The notes beneath the pieces are model-generated. The model had not been told where the DNA came from. It searched no databases and saw only the letters and a program-made list of their open reading frames with translations. A stretch of 64,000 nucleotides of DNA from Candidatus Hermodarchaeota archaeon (GTDB lineage Archaea; Asgardarchaeota; Hermodarchaeia; Hermodarchaeales; Hermodarchaeaceae), in assembly GCA_016839805.1 (NCBI GenBank), contig JAEOTO010000006.1, positions 62,001 through 126,000 on the forward strand, in the 5' to 3' direction. Numbering within the stretch: position 1 is the first letter of the stretch; each line of letters starts with the position of its first letter. A program made the translations under genes and the position numbers. Of the stretch, positions 16,244 through 24,775 are shown piece by piece.

Positions 16244-16804
16244 TTAGGGTTTGATCCAGGAGAAAACGAAGTAGCGGATTTTCCCTTTTTCGGTGGAAGT
16301 GGCTAGGACAAATCGTTTCCGTACGGAGGTGGCGAGTCGACCAGCACGGACAACTTCGATGGCTGAGACTTCATCGGATTTCGCAATTACCTCGACGATG
16401 AAAAGCGAATGATCGATACCCGGACCTTGCCGGTAAACTGCAAAATCTGCTCCAAATTTGAGTCCCGGGCGAACGACGAATCCGCGTTTTCTGAGGTCCT
16501 CATACACCTGGTACTTCCGACTGAAATCTTGATGGTGCTCCTCAGCGATGGCAATTAGTCTCCTTTCGTCTAATGGAGCTTTAGGGTCCTCTATGAATAT
16601 CTCGATGGTGCCCTTACGAAGTAGGTGAAGAGCTTCGAAGAAGGATAGTTGGGAGGGGCGGTCGAATTCAGTGGTTTTAGGCTTTCGAATGCCAAGTGGT
16701 TTGCCATAGAATCCATTGCTATATAGCTTTGAACCGTCTGCGGGGTCCCAGACAATGACTTTGTTTTCTACAATTTGGGTTGGAATACGTTGCGTGGCTG
16801 GCAT
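16244..16804 (-). CDS. endA: tRNA-splicing endonuclease, short archaeal homomeric type
   Basis: Cuts introns from precursor tRNA at bulge-helix-bulge sites. The 186-residue length fits the short alpha form that works as a homotetramer. The C-terminal catalytic domain carries GLKFGADFAVY with the catalytic Tyr at about residue 124, the His at about 132 (GIDHS), and the Lys at about 163 (VRKRFVLAT), the usual Tyr/His/Lys triad. The N-terminal domain (residues 1-85) has no catalytic motif. Its neighbours are the unknown gene at 15851 and the DUF47 gene. Confidence 0.9.
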   Translation of the reverse strand: MPATQRIPTQIVENKVIVWDPADGSKLYSNGFYGKPLGIRKPKTTEFDRPSQLSFFEALHLLRKGTIEIFIEDPKAPLDERRLIAIAEEHHQDFSRKYQVYEDLRKRGFVVRPGLKFGADFAVYRQGPGIDHSLFIVEVIAKSDEVSAIEVVRAGRLATSVRKRFVLATSTEKGKIRYFVFSWIKP

Positions 16805-16862
16805 TATAAATTACCTGGAATTCGACTGAGGTATTCAGAGGATTGGTGATTTAAAAGGAGTC

Positions 16863-17516
16863 CTATGGAATCCGAGCAATTGCGATAATTCTGACTGCGT
16901 CAGCAGCATCTTCAGCAGCGTCCGCAATTTCCTCAAGATGTTGTCCTAAATCCTTTAGGCGTAATAAGACTTTGATATCAAGATTGGACTGATAGAGGAA
17001 CTGTCCAAATTTGCGATGAGCAGCATCAGCATCTCGCTCAGCTGAATCAACTTCCATGGCCATTTCAACGGCTTTGTCAGAGTTCTGCTTTAAGAACAGA
17101 ATAGCCTGCCTCATCTTATATACAGCATCAGAAAGCGCATCCAACATCGCTTTGAAGTGTCCTCGTGTCTTCTTATCAGGTTGAAATTCTTCAAGACCTG
17201 AAAGGTCCCAGGCTGAAGCCTCACAAAGATCAGCGATATCGTCAGTTCGCATGACTAAACGGAAGTAATCACTTCGTCGGAGCATCGTTTCTGCAACGGA
17301 TAATTCATCCAAAATTACTCGTTTGATACTGTCAGCTTTCCGTTCCAGTTTCGCTAGTTTGTTAAAATGGTCACGGTGTCGTCCCTTTTTTCCTTCCATC
17401 CAGTCTTCAATCATGACGCGGAGGGCTTTTGCCGCTTGTAGAACAACACCCGCATGATCTTGAGCAATAGCTATTGCTTTGTATTCAGCACGATTTCCTG
17501 CGCGTTCTAAGGTCAC
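16863..17516 (-). CDS. DUF47 family (PhoU-like) protein
   Basis: A 217-residue all-helical protein with the alternating charged helices of the DUF47/PhoU-like family: 'KLERKADSIKRVILDEL' in helix two, 'RTDDIADLCEASAWDLS' in the middle and 'LRLKDLGQHLEEIADAAEDAADAVRII' at the end. The D/E-x-x-D/E spacing of PhoU-like metal sites is present. Such genes often sit by Pit phosphate transporters and modulate phosphate uptake, but no pit gene is adjacent here. The gene is followed by the IS605-type remnant in genome order. Confidence 0.8.
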   Translation of the reverse strand: MTLERAGNRAEYKAIAIAQDHAGVVLQAAKALRVMIEDWMEGKKGRHRDHFNKLAKLERKADSIKRVILDELSVAETMLRRSDYFRLVMRTDDIADLCEASAWDLSGLEEFQPDKKTRGHFKAMLDALSDAVYKMRQAILFLKQNSDKAVEMAMEVDSAERDADAAHRKFGQFLYQSNLDIKVLLRLKDLGQHLEEIADAAEDAADAVRIIAIARIP

Positions 17517-17596
17517 GTTCGTTCAACCTCTCGGCGTGGGTGGGTCAGGTACACCTCTATTAAAGCCTATCGTATGCACTTTATCAAAAGTTGTGA

Positions 17597-17802
17597 GAAG
17601 AACCCGTCCGTCAGGGCGGGGAGGAATCGCGGAGTTTAAAAGGCTCGATAAATAGACACGGGTGAGGTCCCGGTTGGGAGCCGAGAACCAAGGCGTACTT
17701 GACCGGGCAATATCGCCGGAACGGTGAGTAGAGCCTGTGGACCAGTCGGCACTAGTCGATGGCGTGAAGCAGGAAACCCCCCTTCAGGTCGGGGTAGTTC
17801 AC
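17597..17802 (+). mobile_element. TnpB-less IS200/IS605-type 3' end with omega-RNA-like region
   Basis: The stretch ends with TGAAGCAGGAAA, a hairpin ACCCC..GGGGT (17776-17795) and GTTCAC at 17797-17802, the classic right end of archaeal IS605/tnpB elements. A second hairpin, CCCGTCC-GTCA-GGGCGGG at 17603-17620, marks the left part. Between them one frame encodes what looks like a decayed TnpB tail (TRVRSRLGAENQG..., a TGA, then VEPVDQSALVDGVKQE) but no tnpB body. In intact elements this region is transcribed as the omega (re) RNA guiding TnpB. The last bases overlap the stop codon of uppP. Confidence 0.65.
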
Positions 17803-18662
17803 CATGGAACTCCGAAAATTATTGTAGGAATCGTGAGAATCAAGACAATGGCTCCTAAAATGACACAAAAGATCCACCATGGAATACGTACGGCGGAGTA
17901 TCGAAGTACCGTTAGTACTCCTAAACCAGTGAGAAAAGCTACTATCACCATCATTGCGAAAAATGTCCAAGGTAGAACAAAAAGTGCTTCGCCAAAGATG
18001 AGGTCAAGAGCCACTACACCAAAAGTCGCGGGAACGGCTAAAATGAAGCTCAAGCGAAGTGCTTCTTCGCGCTTTACGCCCCGAACTAGTAACCAGGTTA
18101 ATGTCATTCCCGACCGGCTAATTCCTGGTAACACGGCAATTCCTTGAAGTAATCCTAACACGAAGGCTTCTCTAAGGGAGATGTCGATTAGTAACAAATC
18201 ACCCTGAACACCTCGCTGAAAATACAACACCACACCTGTAACAATCAAAAGGATTCCAACAAAAGCCGTGATCACATTTCCCAAGAAGTATGTTACAAAT
18301 CCTTGGAGAAAAAAGTACAACGGCAAAGCCACAACAACAGTACCAAGTGTGCCTACAATTACAAAAACAAAGAGTGGACCAAACAACTTCTTTGAGCTTG
18401 TTTTTGTAGTCATTTCTTCCTTTGTTGGAGGTGATATTCGCGCGTATAACGGACTAAAAATATCGCGGTGATAAAAGACAATGATTGTGAAAGCTGTACC
18501 AAGATGCAACCAGAAGATAAGCGAGAGTGTAAAAGCGGCGTCAAAATGATATATGTTAACAGCAACAAGCAATATCTGCCCCTCACTGCTCACTGGTAGA
18601 AACTCAAGCAGACCCTGCATCAGCGCTAGCAAAAGAAGCGGAATAATCATACTCGCCTTCAC
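17799..18662 (-). CDS. uppP: Polyprenyl-diphosphatase UppP/BacA-like
   Basis: An integral membrane enzyme of 287 residues with about eight hydrophobic segments. It carries the two family motifs: QGLLEFLPVSSEGQ near the N-terminus (Glu-rich site and the PVSS loop) and GISRSGMTLTWLL in the second half (Gly-x-SRSG). Bacterial UppP removes a phosphate from undecaprenyl diphosphate; in archaea the likely substrate is a dolichyl- or related polyprenyl diphosphate used in glycosylation. Its stop codon TGA (17801-17799) is supplied by the end of the IS605-type remnant, so the native C-terminus may have been replaced by a few new residues (FGVPW). Confidence 0.85.
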   Translation of the reverse strand: MKASMIIPLLLLALMQGLLEFLPVSSEGQILLVAVNIYHFDAAFTLSLIFWLHLGTAFTIIVFYHRDIFSPLYARISPPTKEEMTTKTSSKKLFGPLFVFVIVGTLGTVVVALPLYFFLQGFVTYFLGNVITAFVGILLIVTGVVLYFQRGVQGDLLLIDISLREAFVLGLLQGIAVLPGISRSGMTLTWLLVRGVKREEALRLSFILAVPATFGVVALDLIFGEALFVLPWTFFAMMVIVAFLTGLGVLTVLRYSAVRIPWWIFCVILGAIVLILTIPTIIFGVPW

Positions 18663-18833
18663 CTATGCTAGTCACCGATGAGACGAACTTCACCTATAAG
18701 GATTATCAGTCAAACCGCGGACCAAAAAGCACACAATCAATCCAAACAGTTACCCCTTATTGTTCCTTTCTGCTTTTTATTGAAGGCGAATCGCTTAAAA
18801 CCTGCCGTTGTCAAATTCTTTCGAGGATTGGCA

Positions 18834-19196
18834 GTGGATAACGATCAGAAGACCCCCTCAATTAAAAATAAGAAATTAACTGTCCTTCGTGAAATCGTAC
18901 AAGGAGATCTCACCAGACGCGAAATTCTACGGTGTCTTAGCGATGGGATGTGGCACACAACTTCCGAACTAGCACGGTACGCGCGAAAAACCAATCCTGT
19001 CATGGGGCTGGTGACAGTTGGTACCATTCTTAGTCGAATGCGAGAACAACTGGGGGAACACTTCTTAGAACAAATGGTCCAGAAAGCGGAAGAAGGCATT
19101 ACTTCTTGGCGGATTGGTGTGGATTGGCTGGATATTGTTAACGAAGCCCTTAAAGAAGATGAAACGCCATCGAGTTCATCAATTTTTAACGCTTGA
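18834..19196 (+). CDS. Winged-helix DNA-binding-like protein
   Basis: From GTG at 18834 it has 120 residues: a basic N-terminus, then a helix-turn-helix (LTRREILRCLSDGMWHTTSELARYA) and a second helix-strand unit ending in SWRIGVDWLDIVNEAL. It looks like a small transcription regulator. TTAAAAC about 37 bases upstream suggests a short leader. A longer frame from 18678 would add 52 basic and hydrophobic residues that look like read-through of the promoter region. It is divergent from uppP and upstream of the histone gene, but the two have separate promoters. Confidence 0.65.
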   Translation: MDNDQKTPSIKNKKLTVLREIVQGDLTRREILRCLSDGMWHTTSELARYARKTNPVMGLVTVGTILSRMREQLGEHFLEQMVQKAEEGITSWRIGVDWLDIVNEALKEDETPSSSSIFNA

Positions 19197-19273
19197 GCTA
19201 ACCCTTTTACTTCATTTGGAAAACACAGGGCTTAACACAGCCTCCACTAATAATCGGTCTTTTTATCGGTGTA

Positions 19274-19282
19274 AAACTTAAG
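19274..19282 (+). promoter_or_regulatory. Histone gene promoter (TATA-like AAACTTAAG)
   Basis: AAACTTAAG lies 46-54 bases before the histone ATG; transcription about 26 bases further on would give a leader near 25 bases that includes AGGGTG at 19316-19321, six bases before the ATG. Confidence 0.35.
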
Positions 19283-19327
19283 TAGGAGCAGTAAGAACGG
19301 TTATTTTAGAAAAAAAGGGTGTAGTAA

Positions 19328-19567
19328 ATGCCGAGAGAAAAAACCACTCGTGTTATTCCGCTTGCTCCCATTGATCGCCTTATCCGGAAAGCCGGTGCCG
19401 AACGGGTTAGTGAACATGCAGCTACTGAACTAGGTGAAGTCCTCGAGGAACTAGGGATTGATATCGCAACTATAGCGAAAGAACTCTCTGAATTTGCTGG
19501 GCGAAAAACCGTTACCCGTAAAGATGTGCGACTTGCCTATAAACAGTGGAAGAAGACCCGACGCTAA
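19328..19567 (+). CDS. Archaeal histone
   Basis: A 79-residue histone-fold protein. It has the core pattern IPLAPIDRLIRKAGAERVS, the central helix with 'ELGEVLEELGIDIATIAKELSEFAG', then RKTVTRKDVRLA, which is the conserved L2-alpha3 end of archaeal histones. Short basic ends (MPREKTTR, KQWKKTRR) replace the eukaryotic tails. It should wrap DNA into hypernucleosomes of variable length. AGGGTG six bases before the ATG gives a strong ribosome-binding site. Confidence 0.95.
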   Translation: MPREKTTRVIPLAPIDRLIRKAGAERVSEHAATELGEVLEELGIDIATIAKELSEFAGRKTVTRKDVRLAYKQWKKTRR

Positions 19568-19651
19568 TTCCCTGACTAGACAAGGAACATTCTCAAGACT
19601 TTAAATGGGTTCAATAGCACAATCTTAGTCAATATTCTTTTTTAGGTGAAC

Positions 19652-20872
19652 ATGATGCCAGACAATACATTACGTAATAACCTCGTGACCGAACGCACTA
19701 AGACAATTCATTATGCTATTCGTGATGTTGTAGTTGCTGCGAAAAAACTTGAAGCCAAAGGTCAAAAAATCACGTTTCTAAACATAGGTGATCCTATCGT
19801 CTATGACTTTGAAACTCCACACTTCATGATCGAAGCCTTTTGCAAGGCTGCAAAACAAGGGTTTAATGGATATTCTGCCTCGCAGGGAATCCCTGAGTTC
19901 CGTGAGGCTGTTGTTGAAAAGGAGAAACGAATCAACCAGGTCTCAATTCTCGCGCAAGATGTCATCGCAACTGCTGGAATTTCCGAAGGGATTCAAATGA
20001 TGATGGCAGCTCTTGTCCACCCTAAATCCGAGGTATTAGTCCCCGGACCAACTTATCCACCTTATCTCGCATTTGTCAGGTTCTTTAATGGAAAAGCAGT
20101 CACCTATCGTTGTATCGAAACCGAAGGGTGGCGACCAGATATCGAAGATATACGCGCCAAAATCTCCGATAAAACTGCTGCCATGGTGCTCATCAATCCT
20201 AACAACCCTACTGGCGCGATTTATCCCCCCAAAACCCTCCAAGCTTTCATCGATCTTGCTGGCGAATACAGGATTCCCCTTATTTCCGATGAGGTTTATG
20301 ACCGCTTAACCTATGATCAAACGGCAGCGAGTACGGCTTCTCTAGCGAAGGATGTCCCTATCATCGGTTTTAATGGACTATCCAAAGTATTTCTTGTTCC
20401 TGGATGGCGGATTGGTTACATGTACTTCCATCATCAAAACCAGGAATTGAACGAGCTCAAAGAACACATACTCAAACAAGCCCGAATCCGCATTTGCACT
20501 AACGCTCCTGCCCAATATGCAGCAGCTACTGCCTTGCACGAATCAGATGCCTATCTTCAGGATGTATTATCCCGTCTTCGAGAACGCCGAGATCTTGTCT
20601 GGAACCGCCTCAACGAAATTAACGGAATTTCTGCAACCAAGCCTGAAGGGGCTTTCTACATTTTTCCCAGTATCGATTTACAGAAAAGATGGTCAACAGA
20701 TGAAGCGTTCGTCATGGCCCTGCTAAAAGAAACTGGTGTTTTAGTTGTTCATGGTTCAGGCTTTGATCCCATTTTTGGTGCTGGACATTTTCGTTTAGTT
20801 TTTCTCGCTCCGCCAACTACACTCAACTCAGCGTTGAATGCCATTCAGCGGTTCGTTGAAAAAAGTCACTAA
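19652..20872 (+). CDS. Class I/II aminotransferase, alanine-aminotransferase-like
   Basis: A PLP enzyme of about 406 residues close to the archaeal alanine aminotransferase type (the N-terminal YAIRDVV..AKKLEAKG and LNIGDPIVYDFETP agree with that subfamily). INPNNPTGAIY, SDEVYDRLTYD and the PLP lysine in GLSKVFLVPGWRIGY (Lys near residue 245) are all present, as is the C-terminal phosphate/carboxylate Arg (GHFRLVFL). It likely interconverts alanine or a similar amino acid with its keto acid. AGGTG at 19644-19648 precedes ATGs at 19652 and 19655; GTG 19646 is possible but overlaps the ribosome-binding site. Confidence 0.88.
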   Translation: MMPDNTLRNNLVTERTKTIHYAIRDVVVAAKKLEAKGQKITFLNIGDPIVYDFETPHFMIEAFCKAAKQGFNGYSASQGIPEFREAVVEKEKRINQVSILAQDVIATAGISEGIQMMMAALVHPKSEVLVPGPTYPPYLAFVRFFNGKAVTYRCIETEGWRPDIEDIRAKISDKTAAMVLINPNNPTGAIYPPKTLQAFIDLAGEYRIPLISDEVYDRLTYDQTAASTASLAKDVPIIGFNGLSKVFLVPGWRIGYMYFHHQNQELNELKEHILKQARIRICTNAPAQYAAATALHESDAYLQDVLSRLRERRDLVWNRLNEINGISATKPEGAFYIFPSIDLQKRWSTDEAFVMALLKETGVLVVHGSGFDPIFGAGHFRLVFLAPPTTLNSALNAIQRFVEKSH

Positions 20873-20887
20873 ATATCATACTCGCAT

Positions 20888-21193
20888 TTAAGGGGGTTGT
20901 GAGCTGGACTCCGGATCTGATGGTCCAGCTGTATTTATCCTCGCCTCTTGAACCATCCGACCAATCGCACCAAACATTCGCTCAGGAGAGAATTGTGGCA
21001 TACTGACATTGTTTTGAATAGCATTGAAAATCTCGTTATGATTCAAGTCTGTCATCAATGGAGTAGTTGCGATTTCGGTTTTGCCCCGGAAAATCCGTAT
21101 TGCCCAGCGATCTCCAATACGACCCAGTTCTACAAGATAGGATGTCAGTGGGAGTAGGTATTTCTGGGTGATAGGTTGGTATTCTTGGGACAT
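20888..21193 (-). CDS. Hypothetical protein (101 aa)
   Basis: A small soluble protein that I do not recognise. Residues 10-45 alternate strands (YLLPLTSYLVELGRIGDRWAIRIF, two strands around a turn), followed by a helix near 50-60, a Met/Phe-rich stretch and a Ser/Pro-rich tail (SDPESSSQPP). It lies 66 bases before the end of the coiled-coil gene at 21259 on the same strand and probably follows it in one transcript. No motif points to function. Confidence 0.6.
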   Translation of the reverse strand: MSQEYQPITQKYLLPLTSYLVELGRIGDRWAIRIFRGKTEIATTPLMTDLNHNEIFNAIQNNVSMPQFSPERMFGAIGRMVQEARINTAGPSDPESSSQPP

Positions 21194-21258
21194 GAACTGT
21201 CGCCTCTATCTATCGTATCCACCCATATGGGCTAAAAAGCCTTTGTGCACTTGTTTTT

Positions 21259-22509
21259 CTAAGACTTAGGTGTTGAACCTTCAACAAGGACTGTCTGTAC
21301 TGCTTCGGGAAACTCGATAGTGATGTCATTTCGAGTCACCTTTGATAACGACTTTTGAAGACGTTTTTGAAGAGTCTTCAGCTGTGAAGAAATCCTTTTG
21401 ATTTGTTCTTTATTATGAGTTAATTCCGATTTTACATCGCGATGTTCCCATTGCGCCCGTTCTAATGACTTTTCTAATTCCCGCCGCTCATCAGAAGACA
21501 CTGAAGCTTTCAAATCGGTTTTCCGTGACTCAAGATTAGTAAAACGATGCCGATACTCATCCAATGACCCTTTCTCACATATCTCCTCTTTACGCTCCAA
21601 CACTTTCCTTTCTAAGCTAGCTTTAAATTTGATTTTACTCCCTTGCAAAGCTTCTGCCAAGGCCCTCAATCCCGCCTTTAATTTCTCCAAGGATTCTGTA
21701 TCATTTTGAAAAGCCTGCCACGGATCTGCCGAATATGCATCAGCTCCTTCACCTGCTGTTGATGAAATCATCACAGCTCGTCCAGCAGCTTGACTTAATT
21801 TCTTGAACGGTTTTTTCAAAAAGTTCAGCTGGTTGGTGACAATCATCCGAACGCTGTCAATTTCCTTCCCAATCCCATCAATCTCATCCAGCCCTGAATC
21901 CATACGAAACTGCTCAATATCCCCCTTCTGTTCCTCAATCTTTCCTACCTTTTCCTCCTCCACCTTTTCAAGCTCAGACAATTGCTCTACCAACGACAAT
22001 AACTGACGAGACCTGTACTCAATCTCCTCTACTTCTCCCCCAATCTGATCCAATTGCTTCGGTACCTTTTCCTTCTCCCAAATCTTTCGAATCTTCTGGT
22101 AACTCTGTCCCACCACCCGAAACTGGTAATCAAACTCTTTGACAATCTTCTTATGGACTTTTGGCAACCGCGGAATATACCGTCTTCCAGCATCCGTAGC
22201 TTCGCGCAAATAGTCCTCTAAATCATCTAACAATTCCTGAACCGACGAATAGATAATTTCTTCAGGAATCATCATATCTTCAGCAATACTCTTTAACCGA
22301 CTTGACAACTTTGCCGCGGCTCCAGGCACTGTCAACTCTCCATCAATTACAACTTCTGCTAAAAGTTGATCCGAGGTTTCTACCGTCTTCGCCAAAGCGC
22401 CTTCAATCCGATCAGTTTGACGTTTAATGTCCGATCGATAGTTAAAGAGCAGCTCCTCAGCCCGCTTTTCAAACCATTCCGGTAATTCATATACACCAAT
22501 CGAAGTCAC
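21259..22509 (-). CDS. Coiled-coil protein beside the longin-GTPase gene
   Basis: A 416-residue protein, mostly coiled coil from residue 15 to the end, with two breaks near 245-275 (AVMISSTAGEGADAY and neighbours) and one near 390. The last 25 residues form a short strand-like part (DITIEFPEAVQTVLVEG). The start GTG at 22509 has GAGGAT 11 bases before. It is divergent from the longin-GTPase gene at 22673, with only 163 bases between them, so the pair may share a regulated region. Coiled-coil partners of small GTPases are common effectors; this is only a positional hint here. Confidence 0.65.
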   Translation of the reverse strand: MTSIGVYELPEWFEKRAEELLFNYRSDIKRQTDRIEGALAKTVETSDQLLAEVVIDGELTVPGAAAKLSSRLKSIAEDMMIPEEIIYSSVQELLDDLEDYLREATDAGRRYIPRLPKVHKKIVKEFDYQFRVVGQSYQKIRKIWEKEKVPKQLDQIGGEVEEIEYRSRQLLSLVEQLSELEKVEEEKVGKIEEQKGDIEQFRMDSGLDEIDGIGKEIDSVRMIVTNQLNFLKKPFKKLSQAAGRAVMISSTAGEGADAYSADPWQAFQNDTESLEKLKAGLRALAEALQGSKIKFKASLERKVLERKEEICEKGSLDEYRHRFTNLESRKTDLKASVSSDERRELEKSLERAQWEHRDVKSELTHNKEQIKRISSQLKTLQKRLQKSLSKVTRNDITIEFPEAVQTVLVEGSTPKS

Positions 22510-22672
22510 ACTGATATCCTCGCCTCACAAATCAGAAACAAGTATTAAAAAAACTACCTCAAAGAGAACCTTATACACCCCTACTACACCAAGCAATCCG
22601 CCAAAAAGCTTATCAGCGCCCTCCCATAGTCAACAATAGCAGAACCAACGCATCCTGGGATGTGAGCGGGCA

Positions 22673-23563
22673 ATTATCCATAACGCAATACTTTTCACCA
22701 TCAGCCCTCGCACAGACGAAGTCGGACTCCAAGCCAACGTCATCTTCCGCAAACAATACTGGCGCGTCGCCCTCAACGACGACATGATCCGCGAATTCCT
22801 CCGCGCCTACAAAGAATTCATGAGCCACGTCCAAAGTACCGACATCCCCACCCTCCCCATCCACATCCAAGGCGCCAAATACATCTTCACCAACATCGAA
22901 GACCTCCTCCTCGTCTTCATCAGCCACATGCAAGACGAAGACAACCGCGTCGCCGAAAAAGTCAAAACCGCCCTCCGCATGCTCGTCGGCAAATACGGCA
23001 CCGAACACATCAAAGAACTCGGCAACAACGACACCGCCGAACCCATCGAAGACCTCATTGACAACTACATCATGAGCAAACTCAAAGTCAGCCTCGTCGG
23101 CGAAGGCGGCGTCGGCAAAACCACCCTCCTCCGCCTCCTCAAAGGCAGCGCCCCACCCACCGAATACGTCCCCACCATCGCTCTCAGCATCGAACAAATC
23201 GAAGCCACCCGCTACGGAACCTACTCAATAATTTTATGGGACTTCGCAGGACAAGAGCGGTTTCGCCGGCTCTGGACCATTTATTTCAGGGGCTCAGACA
23301 TCGTATTCATCATCACCGACTCCACCCTCAACAACGTCATTGCCACAAAAGAAATCCTAGATGTCATCCGAAAAGACGCACCGGGTGTCCCTGTCTGGGC
23401 GATTGCCAACAAACAAGACCTCGAAGGCGCCCTCAGCCCCGAACTCGTCGAACGCATCCTCGGCATCCCCGCCTTCGGCATGGTCGCCATCGACCAAACC
23501 CGCAAAGAAGAAATGCTCCAAATTTTGCTCGATGCCGTCGATCGCTACATCGGGACGGAATAA
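22673..23563 (+). CDS. Longin-like domain fused to Arf/Ras-like small GTPase (paralogue 1), apparent AUU start
   Basis: A 296-residue protein. Residues 1-100 match the longin-like N-terminus of the paralogue at 27870; residues 135-296 are the GTPase: G1 GEGGVGKTT, switch-2 WDFAGQERFR (DxxGQ), G4 ANKQDL. The Trp-x-x-Phe/Leu after G3 and the ANKQDL are most like Arf/SR-beta. No ATG fits the N-terminus: the paralogue begins ATG ATT CAC AAC and this gene has ATT ATC CAT AAC at 22673, seven bases after GGATGTGA, a near-perfect ribosome-binding site. The first internal ATG (22784) would cut the longin domain in half. The gene uses mostly C-ended codons except at 23216-23400. Confidence 0.8.
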   Translation: MIHNAILFTISPRTDEVGLQANVIFRKQYWRVALNDDMIREFLRAYKEFMSHVQSTDIPTLPIHIQGAKYIFTNIEDLLLVFISHMQDEDNRVAEKVKTALRMLVGKYGTEHIKELGNNDTAEPIEDLIDNYIMSKLKVSLVGEGGVGKTTLLRLLKGSAPPTEYVPTIALSIEQIEATRYGTYSIILWDFAGQERFRRLWTIYFRGSDIVFIITDSTLNNVIATKEILDVIRKDAPGVPVWAIANKQDLEGALSPELVERILGIPAFGMVAIDQTRKEEMLQILLDAVDRYIGTE

Positions 23564-23753
23564 AGACTATCACTTTAATTCAGACTAGTCACTTGTTTCA
23601 TGTAATTCTCCCAAGTACTCCGATAGAAATTCTAAGCGCATGTCTTGATCAGGCTTGGGTCATGGTCTTCCATCGTTGCGTAGGTTAAGCGGTGAACGCT
23701 TTTGTGTTGCCTCCTGCCATCAAGTTATAAGTTGGAACTTGAAAGGTAACTTT

Positions 23754-24110
23754 GTGACTGATCCGATGATTGTTTATTGTGGTCTTAACTGCAGTGAATG
23801 CCCTGCCTTTATTGCTTATCAAACTGATGATGATGCATTACGGAAAGAAACGGCGAAAAAGTGGTCAACACCGGATCATCCGGTTTCTGTTGAAGACATA
23901 AATTGTATGGGATGCAAATCAACGGAACCTCCTATCCATAGTTTTTGTTCAAAATGTGAAGTCCGAAGTTGTGCCATTGAACATGAGGTCGAAACTTGTA
24001 CCCATTGCCCAGAATACTCTTGTGAAAAACTCGATAAAATAATCGAAATGGTTGGCGATGAAGCAAGAAATCGACTCGAAAACATACGGAAACAGTTGTC
24101 TAAATCCTAA
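23754..24110 (+). CDS. DUF3795 family cysteine-rich protein
   Basis: A 118-residue protein with the DUF3795 pattern: MIVYCGLNCSECPAFIA near the start, TDDDALRKETAKKWS, then CMGC and CSKC, CAIEHEVETCTHCPEYSCEKL. The ten Cys are arranged in CxxC or CxxxC pairs, typical of a metal-binding role, though the family's reaction is unknown. AGGTAAC lies six bases before GTG 23754; ATG 23766 is also possible. A longer frame to 23655 adds a low-complexity N-terminus I do not believe. The neighbours on both sides are unrelated. Confidence 0.8.
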   Translation: MTDPMIVYCGLNCSECPAFIAYQTDDDALRKETAKKWSTPDHPVSVEDINCMGCKSTEPPIHSFCSKCEVRSCAIEHEVETCTHCPEYSCEKLDKIIEMVGDEARNRLENIRKQLSKS

Positions 24111-24254
24111 ATTTGTTACCGAAAAAAACTGCTGAACTATTTGAGAGGAAGCCTTGTTGTTTGGGTGCTCTTTTTTCGGATTGGTTTATTCGAAATGAAT
24201 TTTATTGGCTAATAGGTGCGTCTTCTGAATTCGAAACGTGGAGAATGTATAAAG

Positions 24255-24671
24255 ATGGAACCAAGTAGGCTGGCTCGTCGGCTTGGAATGGCACTGATTG
24301 CCTGGAGTATTACAAGTATTGTTATTGGTTTGGTGTTACTGTTTGTTCCGATTAGTGTGCTTCAGGGGATTGGTCTACAAGCATTGCTGTGGGGTATTAT
24401 TGATGCTATAATCGCGGTGGTGGGGGTCTTCAGGAAGCAGGAGCAATCAGCGGACAAAGCGACGCGGTTTCTGAGAATTAACGTGTTTTTGGATGTCGGC
24501 TATCAGCTTGTGGGAATTCTGTTGATTGTGTTTTTGTGGCAAGATGCGTTCCTGTTAGGGAATGGGATTGGTATCATAATCCAAGGGGCGTTTTTGTTCG
24601 TATTGGATCTGTACTTTTACCGAAAATTTAGAAACATGGACATATCTACGCCTTCAAATAATGGAATGTGA
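24255..24671 (+). CDS. Four-span small membrane protein (DUF6992-like)
   Basis: A 138-residue membrane protein with four hydrophobic segments near residues 10-32, 42-60, 78-98 and 103-120. The pattern 'RxLGMxLIAWSI..IVIG' followed by 'GLQALLWGIIDAIIAVVGV' is like the DUF6992 family, in which two Trp-rich helices face each other. Between segments two and three is a charged loop (FRKQEQSADKATRFLR). I start it at ATG 24255, after GGAGAAT; GTG 24216 would add 13 residues. Function unknown. Confidence 0.68.
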   Translation: MEPSRLARRLGMALIAWSITSIVIGLVLLFVPISVLQGIGLQALLWGIIDAIIAVVGVFRKQEQSADKATRFLRINVFLDVGYQLVGILLIVFLWQDAFLLGNGIGIIIQGAFLFVLDLYFYRKFRNMDISTPSNNGM

Positions 24672-24775
24672 TTAAAAAATCCACAGCTTTAGCTCCGTAG
24701 TTGAAAAAAATAAGTCTGGAAGACGTCGGGTTGTTCTATTACAGATTTTTGTGCTAATTGTGACTTAGATTAAGT

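Noticed and set aside
17737-18147. 136-codon plus-strand frame overlapping uppP
   Set aside because: Its start encodes the decayed TnpB tail, and the remainder is antisense to the clearly real uppP gene.
22613-23197. Asp/Glu/Phe-rich frame of 194 codons on the minus strand
   Set aside because: It is the shadow of the C-ended codons in longin-GTPase paralogue 1.
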